A stretch of DNA of 64,000 nt from Lewinellaceae bacterium (GCA_020636135.1 JACJYK010000002.1:515501-579500); one strand, 5' to 3'. Counted from the stretch's first letter, positions 42,263 through 52,605 are shown. Notes: generated by a model not told the origin, from the sequence alone. Numbers and translations are program-made.

Positions 42263-44932
42263 ATGAAGAATAGCATTTTACTTCTGCTTAGTTTATGTTC
42301 TCCGCTCCTGATCTTCGGTCAGGGTATCCAGGGAAAAATCACCGATCACCATGGGAGTGAGTTACCATTCGCCACCATCTACGTGATAAAGTTACAGCGC
42401 GGAACTGCTTCCAATGAGGAAGGCCGTTATCAATTGGCCTTACCACGAGGTACCTATGAAGTACGTTTTCAGTTTTTAGGCTACACCACGAAGACCATGA
42501 CCGTACAGGTAGGTAATGCCTGGGAACAGGTCAATGTACAGCTGGCTGAAGAGCCGATCGAACTGCAAACGATAGAGGTCCTGGACAATCGGGAGGATCC
42601 AGCCTACACGATCATGCGACGCGCCATCGGCAAGGCAAGTTACCACGCCCAGCAGTTGGATGCCTACACAGCCATCAGTTATATCAAGGGTTCCGGACGA
42701 CTAAAAGGGCTACCCGGGTTATTCCGGAAGCAGATCGAAAAAGGCCTCCGTGAAGAAGGTATTGATACTTCCACCGCTTTCGTTACCGAGAGTGTCAGTG
42801 AGATTTCCTATCAAAGACCCAATCAGTTTTCGGAAAAAGTTATTTCAGTTCGTACCATCGGAGATGATAATAATACCGATCCCAACAACTTCATTAACTC
42901 CAGTTTTTACCAACCGGAAGTGAATGGTGCCGTTTCGCCCTTGTCGCCGAAGGCCTTTGCCTATTACAAATTCGAGTACCTGGGATTTTTTGCCGACCAT
43001 GGTATGACGATTGACAAGATCAAGGTTACGCCCCGGAGTGCCGGCGATAAAGTATTTGAAGGCACGCTGTACATTGTAGACCAGGAATGGAGTATCCACA
43101 GTCTCGACCTGACCACCTATATCTGGGGAATCAAGTTCAACATAAACCAGGTCTACCAGCCCATTCAGGAGCACCTGTGGCTACCGGTGGATCACACTTT
43201 TTTTGTTTCCGGTTCCGTCTTTGGCTTTGACTTTGAATACACCTACTTTGCCCATATCCAGGACTATAATGTTACGCTGAATCCGGACTTGCCTGCTGAA
43301 GTGGTGGTCCTGGACGACAAAATCGAAAAGGCCAAATCCGAAGAAGCGGATAAAGCATTCCAGAAGAAAGACACCGATTCGTCCCTTGCCGCCCTCGCCT
43401 CCGGCAAAGACATCAGCCGTAAAGAATTACGCAAACTCCTGAGGGATTACGAAAAGGAAGAAATGAAAGAAGAGATGGATGAAATCCGCGACACCACGGA
43501 GGTTGACGTGGTCCAGGTTACGTCCTACACCATCGATTCCAATGCGTATAAACGCGATTCCACCTACTGGGACAATATCCGGCCCATCCCTCTCACCGAT
43601 TATGAAGTTAAGGGCTATGCCCGTATGGATAGCATTTCATTGGTTGAAGCTGAGAAAAACGAAAACCAGGACAGCGTGAGCTTAACGATAGGAACCTCAG
43701 GTACAAGCTTAACGAAAAAGAAAAAGAGCACGTTTCAATTGCAGGATATCTTATTTGGGGGAAGTTATAAGGCTGGAAAAAAAGTTCGCTGGGGATGGGA
43801 CTCGCCGTTGACTACACTGCATTTTAATACGGTTGAAGGATATCATCTGGCTGCTCCGTTTTTTATTCAAAATTCAAGCAAATCTTTTCGCTGGAAAATT
43901 GCCCCAACGGTCGCTTACAGCTTCGCACGTAATCGCTGGAATGGCAATCTCTCCACCACCTGGTCCGCGGGAGATCCGGCACATGCCGGCACCTTGAGAA
44001 TTGAAGGTGGCCGGATGACCCGTGCATACAATCCGGATGCCATCTCACCCATCATCAATGACTTCGCCAGCCTCCTTTTTGAACGAAATTATCTCAAAGT
44101 TTACGAGCAAACCTATCTGGAAGGCCAATGGAGCAAGCGTATTAACTCCAAACATGCACTGGAGATCACCGGAGCCATCGCGGAACGAAGAGGCCTGGAG
44201 AACCAGACCCTGCAATCCTACTTTGATTCTCCGAAAAGGGCTTACACCTCCAATTTTCCGGAAAATGCGGAGTTAGGCAATACCGCTTTTGACACTTCTG
44301 CTGTAGCCACTTTCGGTATCAGCTGGAAGATGGAGCCCTGGTTAAAATACCGCCTCAGGAACAACCGTACGGAACGCATTGAGAACTCGTCCCCGCTGAT
44401 CACCTTGTCCTACCGGACCGGATTGCCTGGCCTTTTCGAAGAAGGTGCCAGTTATCACCATTTTGATGTTCAGCTTGAACATGTCTGGCCGGGCATCCGT
44501 GGAGATCTGTCCTTAAAAGCCAATGTTGGGGCATTTATCAATCCACAGCATATGACCATCGTGGACCTGAAACATTTTCCCGGCAACCGCACCATATTTA
44601 CGAATGCTGACCCGGTGGCGTCTTACCGGCTGCTCAATTATTACACCTTAAGCACTCAATCGGCTTATGCTGCCGTGTACACGCATTACCAATTCCGTAA
44701 ACTACTGGTGACCCAGCTCCCACTCGTCCGACTGGCAGGTATCAAGGAAGCGGCATTTGTCAATGCCCTGGAGTCGAAAGGTGCCCGTCATTATGTGGAG
44801 GTAGGCTATGGCATCAACTACATCCTGCGTGTTTTCCGCATTGAAGCAGCCGCCAGTTTTCAGGATGGAAAATACCAGGACTGGGGCATCCGGATCGGGA
44901 TAGCCTCCAATCTGGAGAACCTGTTTAATTGA
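42263..44932 (+). CDS. DUF5686 outer-membrane protein with carboxypeptidase-like N-terminal domain
   Basis: 889 residues with a signal peptide ending at IFGQG. Residues 20-105 are a CarboxypepD_reg-like beta-sandwich (GKITDHHGSELPFATIYV ... FLGYTTK). The rest is a large DUF5686 region with a charged stretch of about 80 residues near 350-430 and a C-terminal barrel-like part ending LGIASNLENLF-like. The family is confined largely to Bacteroidota and its function is unknown; it is predicted to be in the outer membrane. It stands alone. Confidence 0.87.
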   Translation: MKNSILLLLSLCSPLLIFGQGIQGKITDHHGSELPFATIYVIKLQRGTASNEEGRYQLALPRGTYEVRFQFLGYTTKTMTVQVGNAWEQVNVQLAEEPIELQTIEVLDNREDPAYTIMRRAIGKASYHAQQLDAYTAISYIKGSGRLKGLPGLFRKQIEKGLREEGIDTSTAFVTESVSEISYQRPNQFSEKVISVRTIGDDNNTDPNNFINSSFYQPEVNGAVSPLSPKAFAYYKFEYLGFFADHGMTIDKIKVTPRSAGDKVFEGTLYIVDQEWSIHSLDLTTYIWGIKFNINQVYQPIQEHLWLPVDHTFFVSGSVFGFDFEYTYFAHIQDYNVTLNPDLPAEVVVLDDKIEKAKSEEADKAFQKKDTDSSLAALASGKDISRKELRKLLRDYEKEEMKEEMDEIRDTTEVDVVQVTSYTIDSNAYKRDSTYWDNIRPIPLTDYEVKGYARMDSISLVEAEKNENQDSVSLTIGTSGTSLTKKKKSTFQLQDILFGGSYKAGKKVRWGWDSPLTTLHFNTVEGYHLAAPFFIQNSSKSFRWKIAPTVAYSFARNRWNGNLSTTWSAGDPAHAGTLRIEGGRMTRAYNPDAISPIINDFASLLFERNYLKVYEQTYLEGQWSKRINSKHALEITGAIAERRGLENQTLQSYFDSPKRAYTSNFPENAELGNTAFDTSAVATFGISWKMEPWLKYRLRNNRTERIENSSPLITLSYRTGLPGLFEEGASYHHFDVQLEHVWPGIRGDLSLKANVGAFINPQHMTIVDLKHFPGNRTIFTNADPVASYRLLNYYTLSTQSAYAAVYTHYQFRKLLVTQLPLVRLAGIKEAAFVNALESKGARHYVEVGYGINYILRVFRIEAAASFQDGKYQDWGIRIGIASNLENLFN

Positions 44933-44951
44933 TGGCTGTCAGGCATTTAAT

Positions 44952-45461
44952 TTAGCCTTTTGCAACTTTTCGCTTCAGGATGAGTGCACTCACCAATGCA
45001 ACGATCAGCCCTACCGGCAATACTTCCAGGTAGGTCATCACCGCCACCATGAGCGGGCTGTCATACATTGACTTAAATTGATTCATTTGTTCCGTGCGGC
45101 TGGCAAGTTCAGCATCGGACGTATGACTCAGTACATGAGTGACGTAAACATCCAGGAAATCTGGAACAAACAGGTAATAATAGAACAGCCAGACTACCAC
45201 ATATAAGGTACAACCAAGCAATGCGATCCATATTCCGGTGGTAAGCGCTTTACCAAAGGAGATCACCCCTCCCAGGTGCTTGTTCCGGAAATCCCGCACC
45301 CCAAAAAAGATCATGGAAAACATGACCACCATCAGCGTGTAGCCTAAGACATCGTTGCCCTTAAATTCCGGGTTTGTATACATCTGATGCACCATTACGA
45401 ACATATTGATGCAGAGGATGACTCCCAGGATCAAACCAAATACGATAACAGCTCTCTTCAT
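44952..45461 (-). CDS. DUF4199 membrane protein
   Basis: Starts at 45461 (MKRAVIVFGLILG), 169 residues; the longer frame from 45530 adds a leader without family resemblance. It has four hydrophobic segments, the GVRDFRNKHLGGVISFGKALTTGIWIALLG motif and a loop with ELASRTEQMNQFKSMYDSP, as in DUF4199 proteins of Bacteroidota. Function unknown. It follows a membrane-bound LuxR-type regulator on the same strand (97 bp gap), which may control it. Confidence 0.82.
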   Translation of the reverse strand: MKRAVIVFGLILGVILCINMFVMVHQMYTNPEFKGNDVLGYTLMVVMFSMIFFGVRDFRNKHLGGVISFGKALTTGIWIALLGCTLYVVVWLFYYYLFVPDFLDVYVTHVLSHTSDAELASRTEQMNQFKSMYDSPLMVAVMTYLEVLPVGLIVALVSALILKRKVAKG

Positions 45462-45557
45462 AAATGTTTGTTTTTGTGTCGGACCAAAGTAGGTTAATGG
45501 CAAAATATCCGGTTCATACTTTGGTACCAAACAGTACGGTATTCCCGGATTTCGTAC

Positions 45558-46052
45558 TTAAGGCTGAGCGAATGGCACAACTATACGGAGTCGTTGAGCT
45601 TTCTCGATGGCTTGGGTTCTGCTTTTGACATCCATTTTATTAAAAAGATTGGATGCATGGGTTTTGATGGTGCTTAATGACAGGCATAACTCCTGGGCGA
45701 TCCGGGCATTAGAGTATCCTCGTGACATATGTTGCAGGACTTCATATTCCCGGGTGCTGAGATTAAATTTCTGAAGTTCAGCCTCATTGATAAAATTGGT
45801 GTTGTCAGGTTCGATGTAAACCTTTTTCTCAACAACGATTTTTTGAACCCGTGGAGTGTTTAATTTTCCGGCGATCCAGATTCCCAGGGCAGTGAAGAAT
45901 AGAGCGATGAGTCCGATGTAAATTTCGATGGCATGATCCATGATCAGAAACTTCCATTGCAACCACTTCAGCGTGAATATCAGCAGGGTCATCAGCAGTG
46001 CATATTTGAATATGTACCGGATTTGCCCCATCAGGTTTTCGTTGAAAGTCAT
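45558..46052 (-). CDS. Membrane-anchored LuxR-family transcriptional regulator
   Basis: 164 residues. Two hydrophobic helices (about 14-32 and 42-62) precede a short linker and a C-terminal GerE/LuxR helix-turn-helix (STREYEVLQHMSRGYSNARI, then LSLSTIKTHASNLFNKM). There is no receiver or ligand domain; signals would have to come through the membrane part. It lies between a CRTAC1-type gene and DUF4199 on the same strand. The target is unknown. Confidence 0.85.
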   Translation of the reverse strand: MTFNENLMGQIRYIFKYALLMTLLIFTLKWLQWKFLIMDHAIEIYIGLIALFFTALGIWIAGKLNTPRVQKIVVEKKVYIEPDNTNFINEAELQKFNLSTREYEVLQHMSRGYSNARIAQELCLSLSTIKTHASNLFNKMDVKSRTQAIEKAQRLRIVVPFAQP

Positions 46053-46074
46053 GGATTTGATTTTTAATTGCGAC

Positions 46075-47814
46075 CTAGGCTTGTTTTAATTTACGGGATT
46101 TACCCAAAGCATACCCCAATGCTCCAAAGATCAGAACGATGCCGGCAAGATAAAACCAGGTCGGAGTTTTTTTGCTGGCCGGTGACTCAGTAATATTCAA
46201 TAGCTGATTGGCTGCGACATCCGTAAGCATTTGCTGGTTTCCGCCGGTCCATTTAACCAGTATGGTATCGGCCTTCAGGGCATTGCCCAGGCCGAAATGT
46301 GCAATGGTAGAGTTTTGCGAGAGATGACTGGATCCGCCACCATCAATCTCGCGGATCATGTGCTGGGCTTCGGCTACCATTTCGATTCGTGAACCCAATC
46401 CATTCTTATCTGCTTGAACACCCTGTAATTTGATTTTAATCCAGTTGCCGCTGGCGCTGTCGTTCCGAAATAAGCGGGTGTACGATTCTGCCTCATAGGG
46501 CATGACCGGTACCTGATTTACCACTAAGAGGTCCAGATCTCCATCATTATCCATGTCAAAAGTGACGGAGCCCCGGCCGATGCCAGGGTCGTTTAATCCG
46601 GACCATCGGGATGATTCGGTGAAATGCCCATGATCGTTGATGAAATAAAAGTCAGGCAATGGCTGGCAGTTCGGATTGAGATCGCCATTGGAAACAAACA
46701 AATCGACATCACCATCCTGGTCGAAATCGGCAAAATTGGCTCCCCAGCTAATGGTGACATAAGAAAGGCCCAGTTCCTTGGTCAGATTTATAAACGGTTT
46801 GCCGGCACCCTGGTTAACCATCATGGCATTCAGCCGGATATTGGTGAAATAATAGTCCATCCATCCGTCGCCATTAATGTCACCAGCGGCAGTACCCATT
46901 GCATTTATTTGCAGGTTCATTGCAAGACTCTTAGCCCGATCCAGGAACCGTCGCTTGGGGTATTCATTTTCAAGTAATAGATTAGGAGTTGATTTAAAAC
47001 CGAAGTCGTGGTTAATGATCAAATCCAAATCACCATCGTTATCAAAATCAGTAGGTAAACCACCGAACCCGAACCCTTTGTAATCCAGACCATAATCCTT
47101 AAACCGGTTGACCAGCTTTTTACCTTTTTGGTTGATGAGCAGATATCCCGGTGCAGTGGTATTGGACGCTACGATAACCGCGTCGTTGATTGCACTGAGT
47201 TTTCCCTCATAGCTTAAAAAATAATTGGCTACATAAAGATCCGGATAGCCGTCTTCATTGAAGTCACCGAAGCTTGGTCCGGTACTGAAGGAATACATTT
47301 GATCAAGGCCATATTCTGCGGTTATCTCACGAAATGTGCCATCACCGTTGTTTAAGAACAACAGGTTGATAGCCCTCGGAATGATATTGTTGATGCTGGA
47401 ATCGTTCGAGTTAATGGTTGTGATGAAAAGATCCACCCAGCCATCACGATTAATATCAGCTCCACTAACACCCTGCGTGATGTATTTGTTAGTTAATTCC
47501 AGTCCAGAGCCTGCAAATGCATTTCTGAAAGTGCCATTCCTTTCATTATGGTAAAGCACATCTTCCAGGCGCCCGGAGGTGATGTACAGGTCTTCGTAGC
47601 CATCCTGATCATAATCCAATACGCAGGCACCTCCGCCAAGCAGCCCTTCGAAGACTTTAAACCGATGATCTATGCCGCTGCTTTTTGTAATGTCGGTAAA
47701 TGGTTTCTGGGCACTCAGCATGCTGGCAATACTCAGGTAAAAGCTGGTGAACAGGGCCATATGACGAGTTGATACACCCGTTGGAAATGGCTTGAGGTTA
47801 CTTTCCATATTCAC
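46075..47814 (-). CDS. CRTAC1-type FG-GAP/ASPIC-UnbV protein with C-terminal membrane anchor
   Basis: 579 residues; signal peptide around MALFTSFYLSIASMLSAQ (start at 47814 or at the internal ATG at 47760). Calcium-binding FG-GAP/VCBS repeats of the type DINRDGWVDLFIT and DFDQDGDVDLFVSN fill residues 50-430, followed by an ASPIC/UnbV domain (GLGSRIEMVAEAQ ... HFGLGNA). Unusually it ends in a hydrophobic helix and a short basic tail (ALGYALGKSRKLKQA), a likely membrane anchor. It overlaps the haloperoxidase-like gene by 17 bp and is the last gene of the SusC operon. Confidence 0.87.
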   Translation of the reverse strand: MNMESNLKPFPTGVSTRHMALFTSFYLSIASMLSAQKPFTDITKSSGIDHRFKVFEGLLGGGACVLDYDQDGYEDLYITSGRLEDVLYHNERNGTFRNAFAGSGLELTNKYITQGVSGADINRDGWVDLFITTINSNDSSINNIIPRAINLLFLNNGDGTFREITAEYGLDQMYSFSTGPSFGDFNEDGYPDLYVANYFLSYEGKLSAINDAVIVASNTTAPGYLLINQKGKKLVNRFKDYGLDYKGFGFGGLPTDFDNDGDLDLIINHDFGFKSTPNLLLENEYPKRRFLDRAKSLAMNLQINAMGTAAGDINGDGWMDYYFTNIRLNAMMVNQGAGKPFINLTKELGLSYVTISWGANFADFDQDGDVDLFVSNGDLNPNCQPLPDFYFINDHGHFTESSRWSGLNDPGIGRGSVTFDMDNDGDLDLLVVNQVPVMPYEAESYTRLFRNDSASGNWIKIKLQGVQADKNGLGSRIEMVAEAQHMIREIDGGGSSHLSQNSTIAHFGLGNALKADTILVKWTGGNQQMLTDVAANQLLNITESPASKKTPTWFYLAGIVLIFGALGYALGKSRKLKQA

Positions 47815-49159
47815 TCTTTTTCCAGTGCAGGTGATTTACATTATTGGCTATGATGGCTCCCTGCTCCAATCCGGTATTGTTGTCCTGGGGGGTATGGATT
47901 CCTCCGTAAAACCGCGAATCAGCCGTTTCGATGGCTACCTGCCAGAAGCTGTCGAAGGCTTGTGGAACAAAAGCTGTTTGTCTCAATTCATCGAATGGCC
48001 GGCCATAATGCGAGCTGTCGATAAAATGAAACCGGGGACCATACAGGGTCTTGAGTATGGTCGCTGCGGTGCCGGCATTGATGGCGTGTCCGGAAGGAAA
48101 GGCCGGGAATGGCGGGTCCGGCCAAAAGGATACAAAATCCGGATCGATGTATTTCGGGATAAAGGTATTAGGCCGCTCGGAGAAATAATGGTACTTCCAT
48201 TTCCAGCAATTGATAAATGCATCGGCAACGGCAATTCCTACCTGGGCAAATGTCTCCGCACAAACGATGAGTTCCGGATTCTTTGCTTTCACCACCTTGT
48301 AGGCGATGTAATACGAATGACCGGGAGGTGTAAACGTCACATCCGGATCATCGCCCCACCAGAGAGCCTGTTCTTTTTCCTGCTGGTTCAGGGCTTTATC
48401 CTGTTCATAGACCGCCAGATATTGGTTGTAATAGGGCGAGCCCGCTGTCGTATCGTAAGGGATCATGTAAGGGACGGGTAATTCACCATCCTGCTTCAGG
48501 AAAGTCCGGTTTTCGCCCCAGTGCGGATGCAGGGGGTAGTGGCTGATGGCCTGCCCGTAAAGCGGCGGCTTCCATCCTCCGGGGCGTTCAGGAAATACCA
48601 TGGTCTTATCGAAGTTATGGAGGTAACCACGGTGTCCGCCATCGGTTTGCGACCAGGCAAAGATGGCGTCAGCTATTGCTTTACCATAAGCTGAAGATCG
48701 CGGACCGATGGTCTCATCATCAAGGTCAGAGGCGAAGGCATCGTACATGGTTTGCTCCAATGCATCGATTCTGGCTTTATTGGAGTCGGAGGTCTGAATG
48801 TAAATGGTACGCAGTATTTCCGCTTGCCCGGCATTCAGGGCTAACACCCAGTCATAGGTCTTTCCTGACTCTGGAAGTGGCAGGCTGTCCAACCCGTTCA
48901 GCTGGCCCGCCAGGGAATTGTATTCCGGGTAGCCATGAACAATGGATTCATACATGGTCAGGCCAATATAACCCAGGACGCGGGAGGCAAAGGTAGGCGT
49001 ATTGGCAGGTGTCTTTTTAGTAATGTATAGCGTCAGATCGGCCCAGCTTAACGCCGCTTCCTGAGGCGTATAGGACCGGCTTGGCCTGGTACACATGGAC
49101 CAGGTCAGAACCAGGGAAATCATCCCAGTCAAAATTCCTCCGAACCACCGGGTTTTCAT
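47798..49159 (-). CDS. Vanadium-dependent haloperoxidase/PAP2-type protein
   Basis: 453 residues with an N-terminal signal or lipoprotein-like segment. The vanadate/phosphate site of the acid-phosphatase superfamily is complete: KWKYHYFSERP (Lys..Arg-Pro), FPSGHAINAG (Ser-Gly-His) and SRFYGGIHTPQDN (Arg, His, and Asp three residues on). Length and motif order fit the bacterial vanadium haloperoxidase-like group rather than small PAP2 phosphatases. Activity (haloperoxidase or phosphatase) is not provable from sequence. It is coupled by overlaps to CRTAC1 proteins on both sides (4 bp and 17 bp). Confidence 0.87.
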   Translation of the reverse strand: MKTRWFGGILTGMISLVLTWSMCTRPSRSYTPQEAALSWADLTLYITKKTPANTPTFASRVLGYIGLTMYESIVHGYPEYNSLAGQLNGLDSLPLPESGKTYDWVLALNAGQAEILRTIYIQTSDSNKARIDALEQTMYDAFASDLDDETIGPRSSAYGKAIADAIFAWSQTDGGHRGYLHNFDKTMVFPERPGGWKPPLYGQAISHYPLHPHWGENRTFLKQDGELPVPYMIPYDTTAGSPYYNQYLAVYEQDKALNQQEKEQALWWGDDPDVTFTPPGHSYYIAYKVVKAKNPELIVCAETFAQVGIAVADAFINCWKWKYHYFSERPNTFIPKYIDPDFVSFWPDPPFPAFPSGHAINAGTAATILKTLYGPRFHFIDSSHYGRPFDELRQTAFVPQAFDSFWQVAIETADSRFYGGIHTPQDNNTGLEQGAIIANNVNHLHWKKSEYGK

Positions 49160-52100
49160 AATGCTTTTTGCTTTGAATGTTTCTGATAGGTGATCACCGG
49201 CCCTCCGTTAAGTCCGAAGAGGATACGGTCGTCCAGTTGGATCACACTGCGAACATCCCCCTGAATCTTAAATCCCGATAATTCCTGGGGGACGTAGGTG
49301 AAATCACCGCTTCCGTTGCCCTGCAGGAGTACCCCATAATTGGCATCCATTTGCCCCAGCCTCAACTTTACATGGTGGTTGTTTCCTGTCAGAAGCACAT
49401 CCTGATGACCATCTTGATTATAATCCAGCACCGTGATGGCATGGACCGGTGCAAACTGAACCTCGGGCGGCAGGGAAACAGCTTTTAATTTTCCGTCCGG
49501 CTGACTAAGGAAAAATGTCGTTTCTGCATGGTCCGCAACCAGATGTCCGGCAGCAGACAACTCTTCGGGTTTGAAGATCTGCTCAATGGTCACATCTGCA
49601 AAACTGGCGTAGGTGGTGAAGCGGGCCCTGAGAAAGGCCAGCTGACGTAATAATTCATCACGGGTGACATAGGGGAAGGACTGGTGCTGGATGTAAGTGC
49701 ACAGGACCGGGTCCACGGATCCATTCTGATCAAAATCCCGGTAATACAATTGGGCAGGTTCTTTCACCGACATTTTTATCTGACTGTTGGTACCCCAGTT
49801 CCCGGCCAGGATGTCAGGTTTGCCATCTTCGTTTACGTCGGCAACCTGGATCGTATTCCACCATCCCCGGTACGAATCCTCGAGGTATTGGCTGGTCACC
49901 TCTTCGAGATGGCCCTGGGTCCAGTGGTAAATGGAAACGGGCATCCATTCTCCGGCCAGGATCAGCTCGTATATTTGATCACCATCAAGGTCAGCCCATG
50001 CGGCGCTGGTGACCATACCCACTTCGGCCAGGTTTGGAGCCAGTTCCGAAGTAGCATCTGTAAACATACCGTGACCGTCATTAAGTAACAAATAGCTCCG
50101 GGGCGCTTCCGGATACCTTCCCGGAACGACCCGTCCGCCAACAAACAGATCGGGATGGCCGTCCGCATTGGCATCCACTACTGTGACACATCCCGTACTG
50201 ACCGGGATGGTGGGCAATGCATCTTTGCGGCAGGTAAATTTGCCGTGACCATCATTGAAATAAAGACGGTCCTGAAGATCAGTGCTGCCCGGTTCGTACA
50301 AATTGTATCCTCCGGAAGCAACATACAGGTCCGGAGCCTTATCGCCATTGGCATCAAAGAATATGGCCTCTGCGTCAATATAGTTCCGGTCGGTGATAAG
50401 GTCCGGTTCTTTGGGTTGTGCGAAACGCCCGCTCGCCTCCTGCAGAAATAGTGCACCACTTTGTCCTTCACCGCCGCCGACAAACAGATCGGTTCTTCCG
50501 TCACCATTGACATCGGCAGAAGCCATACACGGTCCTATATAGGAAGGGCTGAAGGTCAGTAAGGGCTGGCGGTCAAAGTCATTGATGGTTTGCTGATGAT
50601 GTTCGAACGGAATCGGTGAAGCGGTTTCCTCATACCAGGAGGTGGGGGGCTGGTAGGGTTGTGTAGTCCTGTCAGCGGACTGCTCCTCCAGGGTAATGCG
50701 CTGATCTGGCGTAACACCGGTCAGGATTTGCATCTTTCCCGAATTCCATTGGATGGTCAGGGTGTCGATATAGGTTGCATTGCCCAGACCAAAATGGATG
50801 ATGGGAGAAATGCTGCTTAAATAACCGCGGGTAGGCATCTGCTCGACGGACTGGGTACGCCCTCCGTATTGAAGCGTCACCCGGCTGCCAATACCCTGCG
50901 GGTTTTTACCCATCCCGTGCAACTCGATCTGCAGGTAATGATGATCGGGTAGATCCTGCGCGTTGTTGCGATAAATGAACGCCGGCTGATTGATGTTATT
51001 GACCACCAGGTCCAGGTCCCCGTCATTATCCAGGTCCGCATAGACGGCACCATTGCTGTTAGAGGTCTGACCCATACCCCATTGGCTGGTCTGATTGTTG
51101 AAGCGAAGGCCTCCATCGTTGGCGTACAGATAATTGGTCACATTCGATGCCGGCATATGGTTGATGATGCCGATGACATCTTCACGCAGCAGTCGTCCTT
51201 TTTCTTTGACATAGGCATCCATGTAATTGATGAAATCCAGGTTGGTATAGTCCCGCAGGTATCCATTGGTGACGAACAGGTCCTTCCATCCGTCATTGTC
51301 GTAGTCTGCCAGGAGTGCTGACCAGCTCCAGTCGGTGTTCGAAATACCGGCGATTTGGCCTATTTCACTGAAGGTGCCGTTGCCGTTGTTGAGTTGCAAC
51401 ATATTGCGCATATACTGGAAATGGAATCCTGAGCGGACATTCAGATCAAATTTTGCGTAGTTGTCCGGCGCCATGAGCAATTTCTGGCGATGATTGTCTT
51501 CCGGGAGCATATCCAGTGTCATGATATCTGTCCATCCGTCGTTATTGATATCCGCGATATCATTACCCATGGAAAACTGGCTGTTATGACCAATGACGTC
51601 GCCTATTTTATTGGAGAAGGTGCCATTACGGTTATTGATGTACAGGTAGTCGGGGACCGCATAGTCGTTGGATACATAAAAATCAGGCCATCCGTCCCGG
51701 TTGATATCGGTAATGCCCAGACCCAATCCATAGGTTAAGGCTGAACCACTGATACCGGTACGGGTGGTGACATCGGTAAAATGACCATTCTCCTGTTGCA
51801 AGAGCCGCACTCCCCGGTTGGGATCATCCTTTTTCAGAAACTCGGCTGTGCTTACTTCATTCAGGATGGGCAGGTTCTTTGGATTATGGTTCAGCAATAA
51901 GGCATCCAGGTCGCCATCACGGTCGTAATCAAAAAAGTAAGCCTGGTTGCTGAATGCCTGACTGGCAAGGCCATAGGCAGCCGCTTCTTCACTGAACTGC
52001 GGGATGCCCTGTTCGTTGTTGCCGGTATTGATGTAGAGTTCATTGACGCGCTTCTCGTCGGGTAAAGCCCCGGAGTAGCTCACATAGAGGTCCATCCTTC

Positions 52101-52515
52101 CGTCTCCGTTGATATCGACTGCAGCAACTCCCGTTTTCCACGGTCCTGGTCTCCCGGCCACTCCTGCCAGATCGGTAACCGCTTCAAATTTCCACTGGCC
52201 GCGGTTCAGGTAGAGGGCATTATCATGCATGTTGCCACTGAAATAGAGGTCAAGCATCCCATCGCCATTAAAGTCAGCGCAGGCAACCCCACCACCGTTG
52301 TAGAAGTACTCGTACATCAGGATATTGGTGTTCAATCCTTCATCCAGTTTATTTTGAAAATCCACACCGGTCTCAGCGGGAGTCAGGAGGGTAAAAAGTG
52401 TCACACCGGCTGCCGGTTTTTCTTCGGGAACACCGGTGGCTGAGTCTTTTTGTTTACAAGCGAAAAGTCCTGTCAGTACAAAGAAAGGGAGCCATTTAGC
52501 AATTTGTCGTATCAC
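49156..52515 (-). CDS. CRTAC1-type FG-GAP/ASPIC-UnbV lipoprotein
   Basis: I place the start at the GTG at 52515, not at the ATG at 52587, because the longer frame translates straight through a strong terminator hairpin. The GTG start yields a textbook lipoprotein signal (IRQIAKWLPFF, then LTGLFAC) and 1119 residues. The protein has about ten FG-GAP/VCBS repeats (CADFNGDGMLDLYFSG, VDINGDGRMDLYVSY and others), one ASPIC/UnbV domain in the middle (about 530-620) and a second set of repeats. Large size and two propeller sets suggest an outer-membrane surface or periplasmic binding protein. Its stop overlaps the haloperoxidase-like start by 4 bp. Confidence 0.88.
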   Translation of the reverse strand: MIRQIAKWLPFFVLTGLFACKQKDSATGVPEEKPAAGVTLFTLLTPAETGVDFQNKLDEGLNTNILMYEYFYNGGGVACADFNGDGMLDLYFSGNMHDNALYLNRGQWKFEAVTDLAGVAGRPGPWKTGVAAVDINGDGRMDLYVSYSGALPDEKRVNELYINTGNNEQGIPQFSEEAAAYGLASQAFSNQAYFFDYDRDGDLDALLLNHNPKNLPILNEVSTAEFLKKDDPNRGVRLLQQENGHFTDVTTRTGISGSALTYGLGLGITDINRDGWPDFYVSNDYAVPDYLYINNRNGTFSNKIGDVIGHNSQFSMGNDIADINNDGWTDIMTLDMLPEDNHRQKLLMAPDNYAKFDLNVRSGFHFQYMRNMLQLNNGNGTFSEIGQIAGISNTDWSWSALLADYDNDGWKDLFVTNGYLRDYTNLDFINYMDAYVKEKGRLLREDVIGIINHMPASNVTNYLYANDGGLRFNNQTSQWGMGQTSNSNGAVYADLDNDGDLDLVVNNINQPAFIYRNNAQDLPDHHYLQIELHGMGKNPQGIGSRVTLQYGGRTQSVEQMPTRGYLSSISPIIHFGLGNATYIDTLTIQWNSGKMQILTGVTPDQRITLEEQSADRTTQPYQPPTSWYEETASPIPFEHHQQTINDFDRQPLLTFSPSYIGPCMASADVNGDGRTDLFVGGGEGQSGALFLQEASGRFAQPKEPDLITDRNYIDAEAIFFDANGDKAPDLYVASGGYNLYEPGSTDLQDRLYFNDGHGKFTCRKDALPTIPVSTGCVTVVDANADGHPDLFVGGRVVPGRYPEAPRSYLLLNDGHGMFTDATSELAPNLAEVGMVTSAAWADLDGDQIYELILAGEWMPVSIYHWTQGHLEEVTSQYLEDSYRGWWNTIQVADVNEDGKPDILAGNWGTNSQIKMSVKEPAQLYYRDFDQNGSVDPVLCTYIQHQSFPYVTRDELLRQLAFLRARFTTYASFADVTIEQIFKPEELSAAGHLVADHAETTFFLSQPDGKLKAVSLPPEVQFAPVHAITVLDYNQDGHQDVLLTGNNHHVKLRLGQMDANYGVLLQGNGSGDFTYVPQELSGFKIQGDVRSVIQLDDRILFGLNGGPVITYQKHSKQKAL

Positions 52516-52545
52516 GATCTGGTGCCATGTGTTGGTGTAAAAATA

Positions 52546-52581
52546 AAAAAATCTATCCCCGGGGCCGGGGATAGATTTTTT
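52546..52581. terminator. Strong bidirectional terminator inside the SusC operon
   Basis: A perfect 15-bp inverted repeat (AAAAAATCTATCCCC / GGGGATAGATTTTTT) with a 6-nt loop. It lies 25 bp after susD and 31 bp before the preferred start of the lipoprotein gene, so it would limit read-through from susCD into the downstream genes. Confidence 0.9.
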
Positions 52582-52605
52582 ATCCATTCGACGGTCCGGG
52601 ATGGT

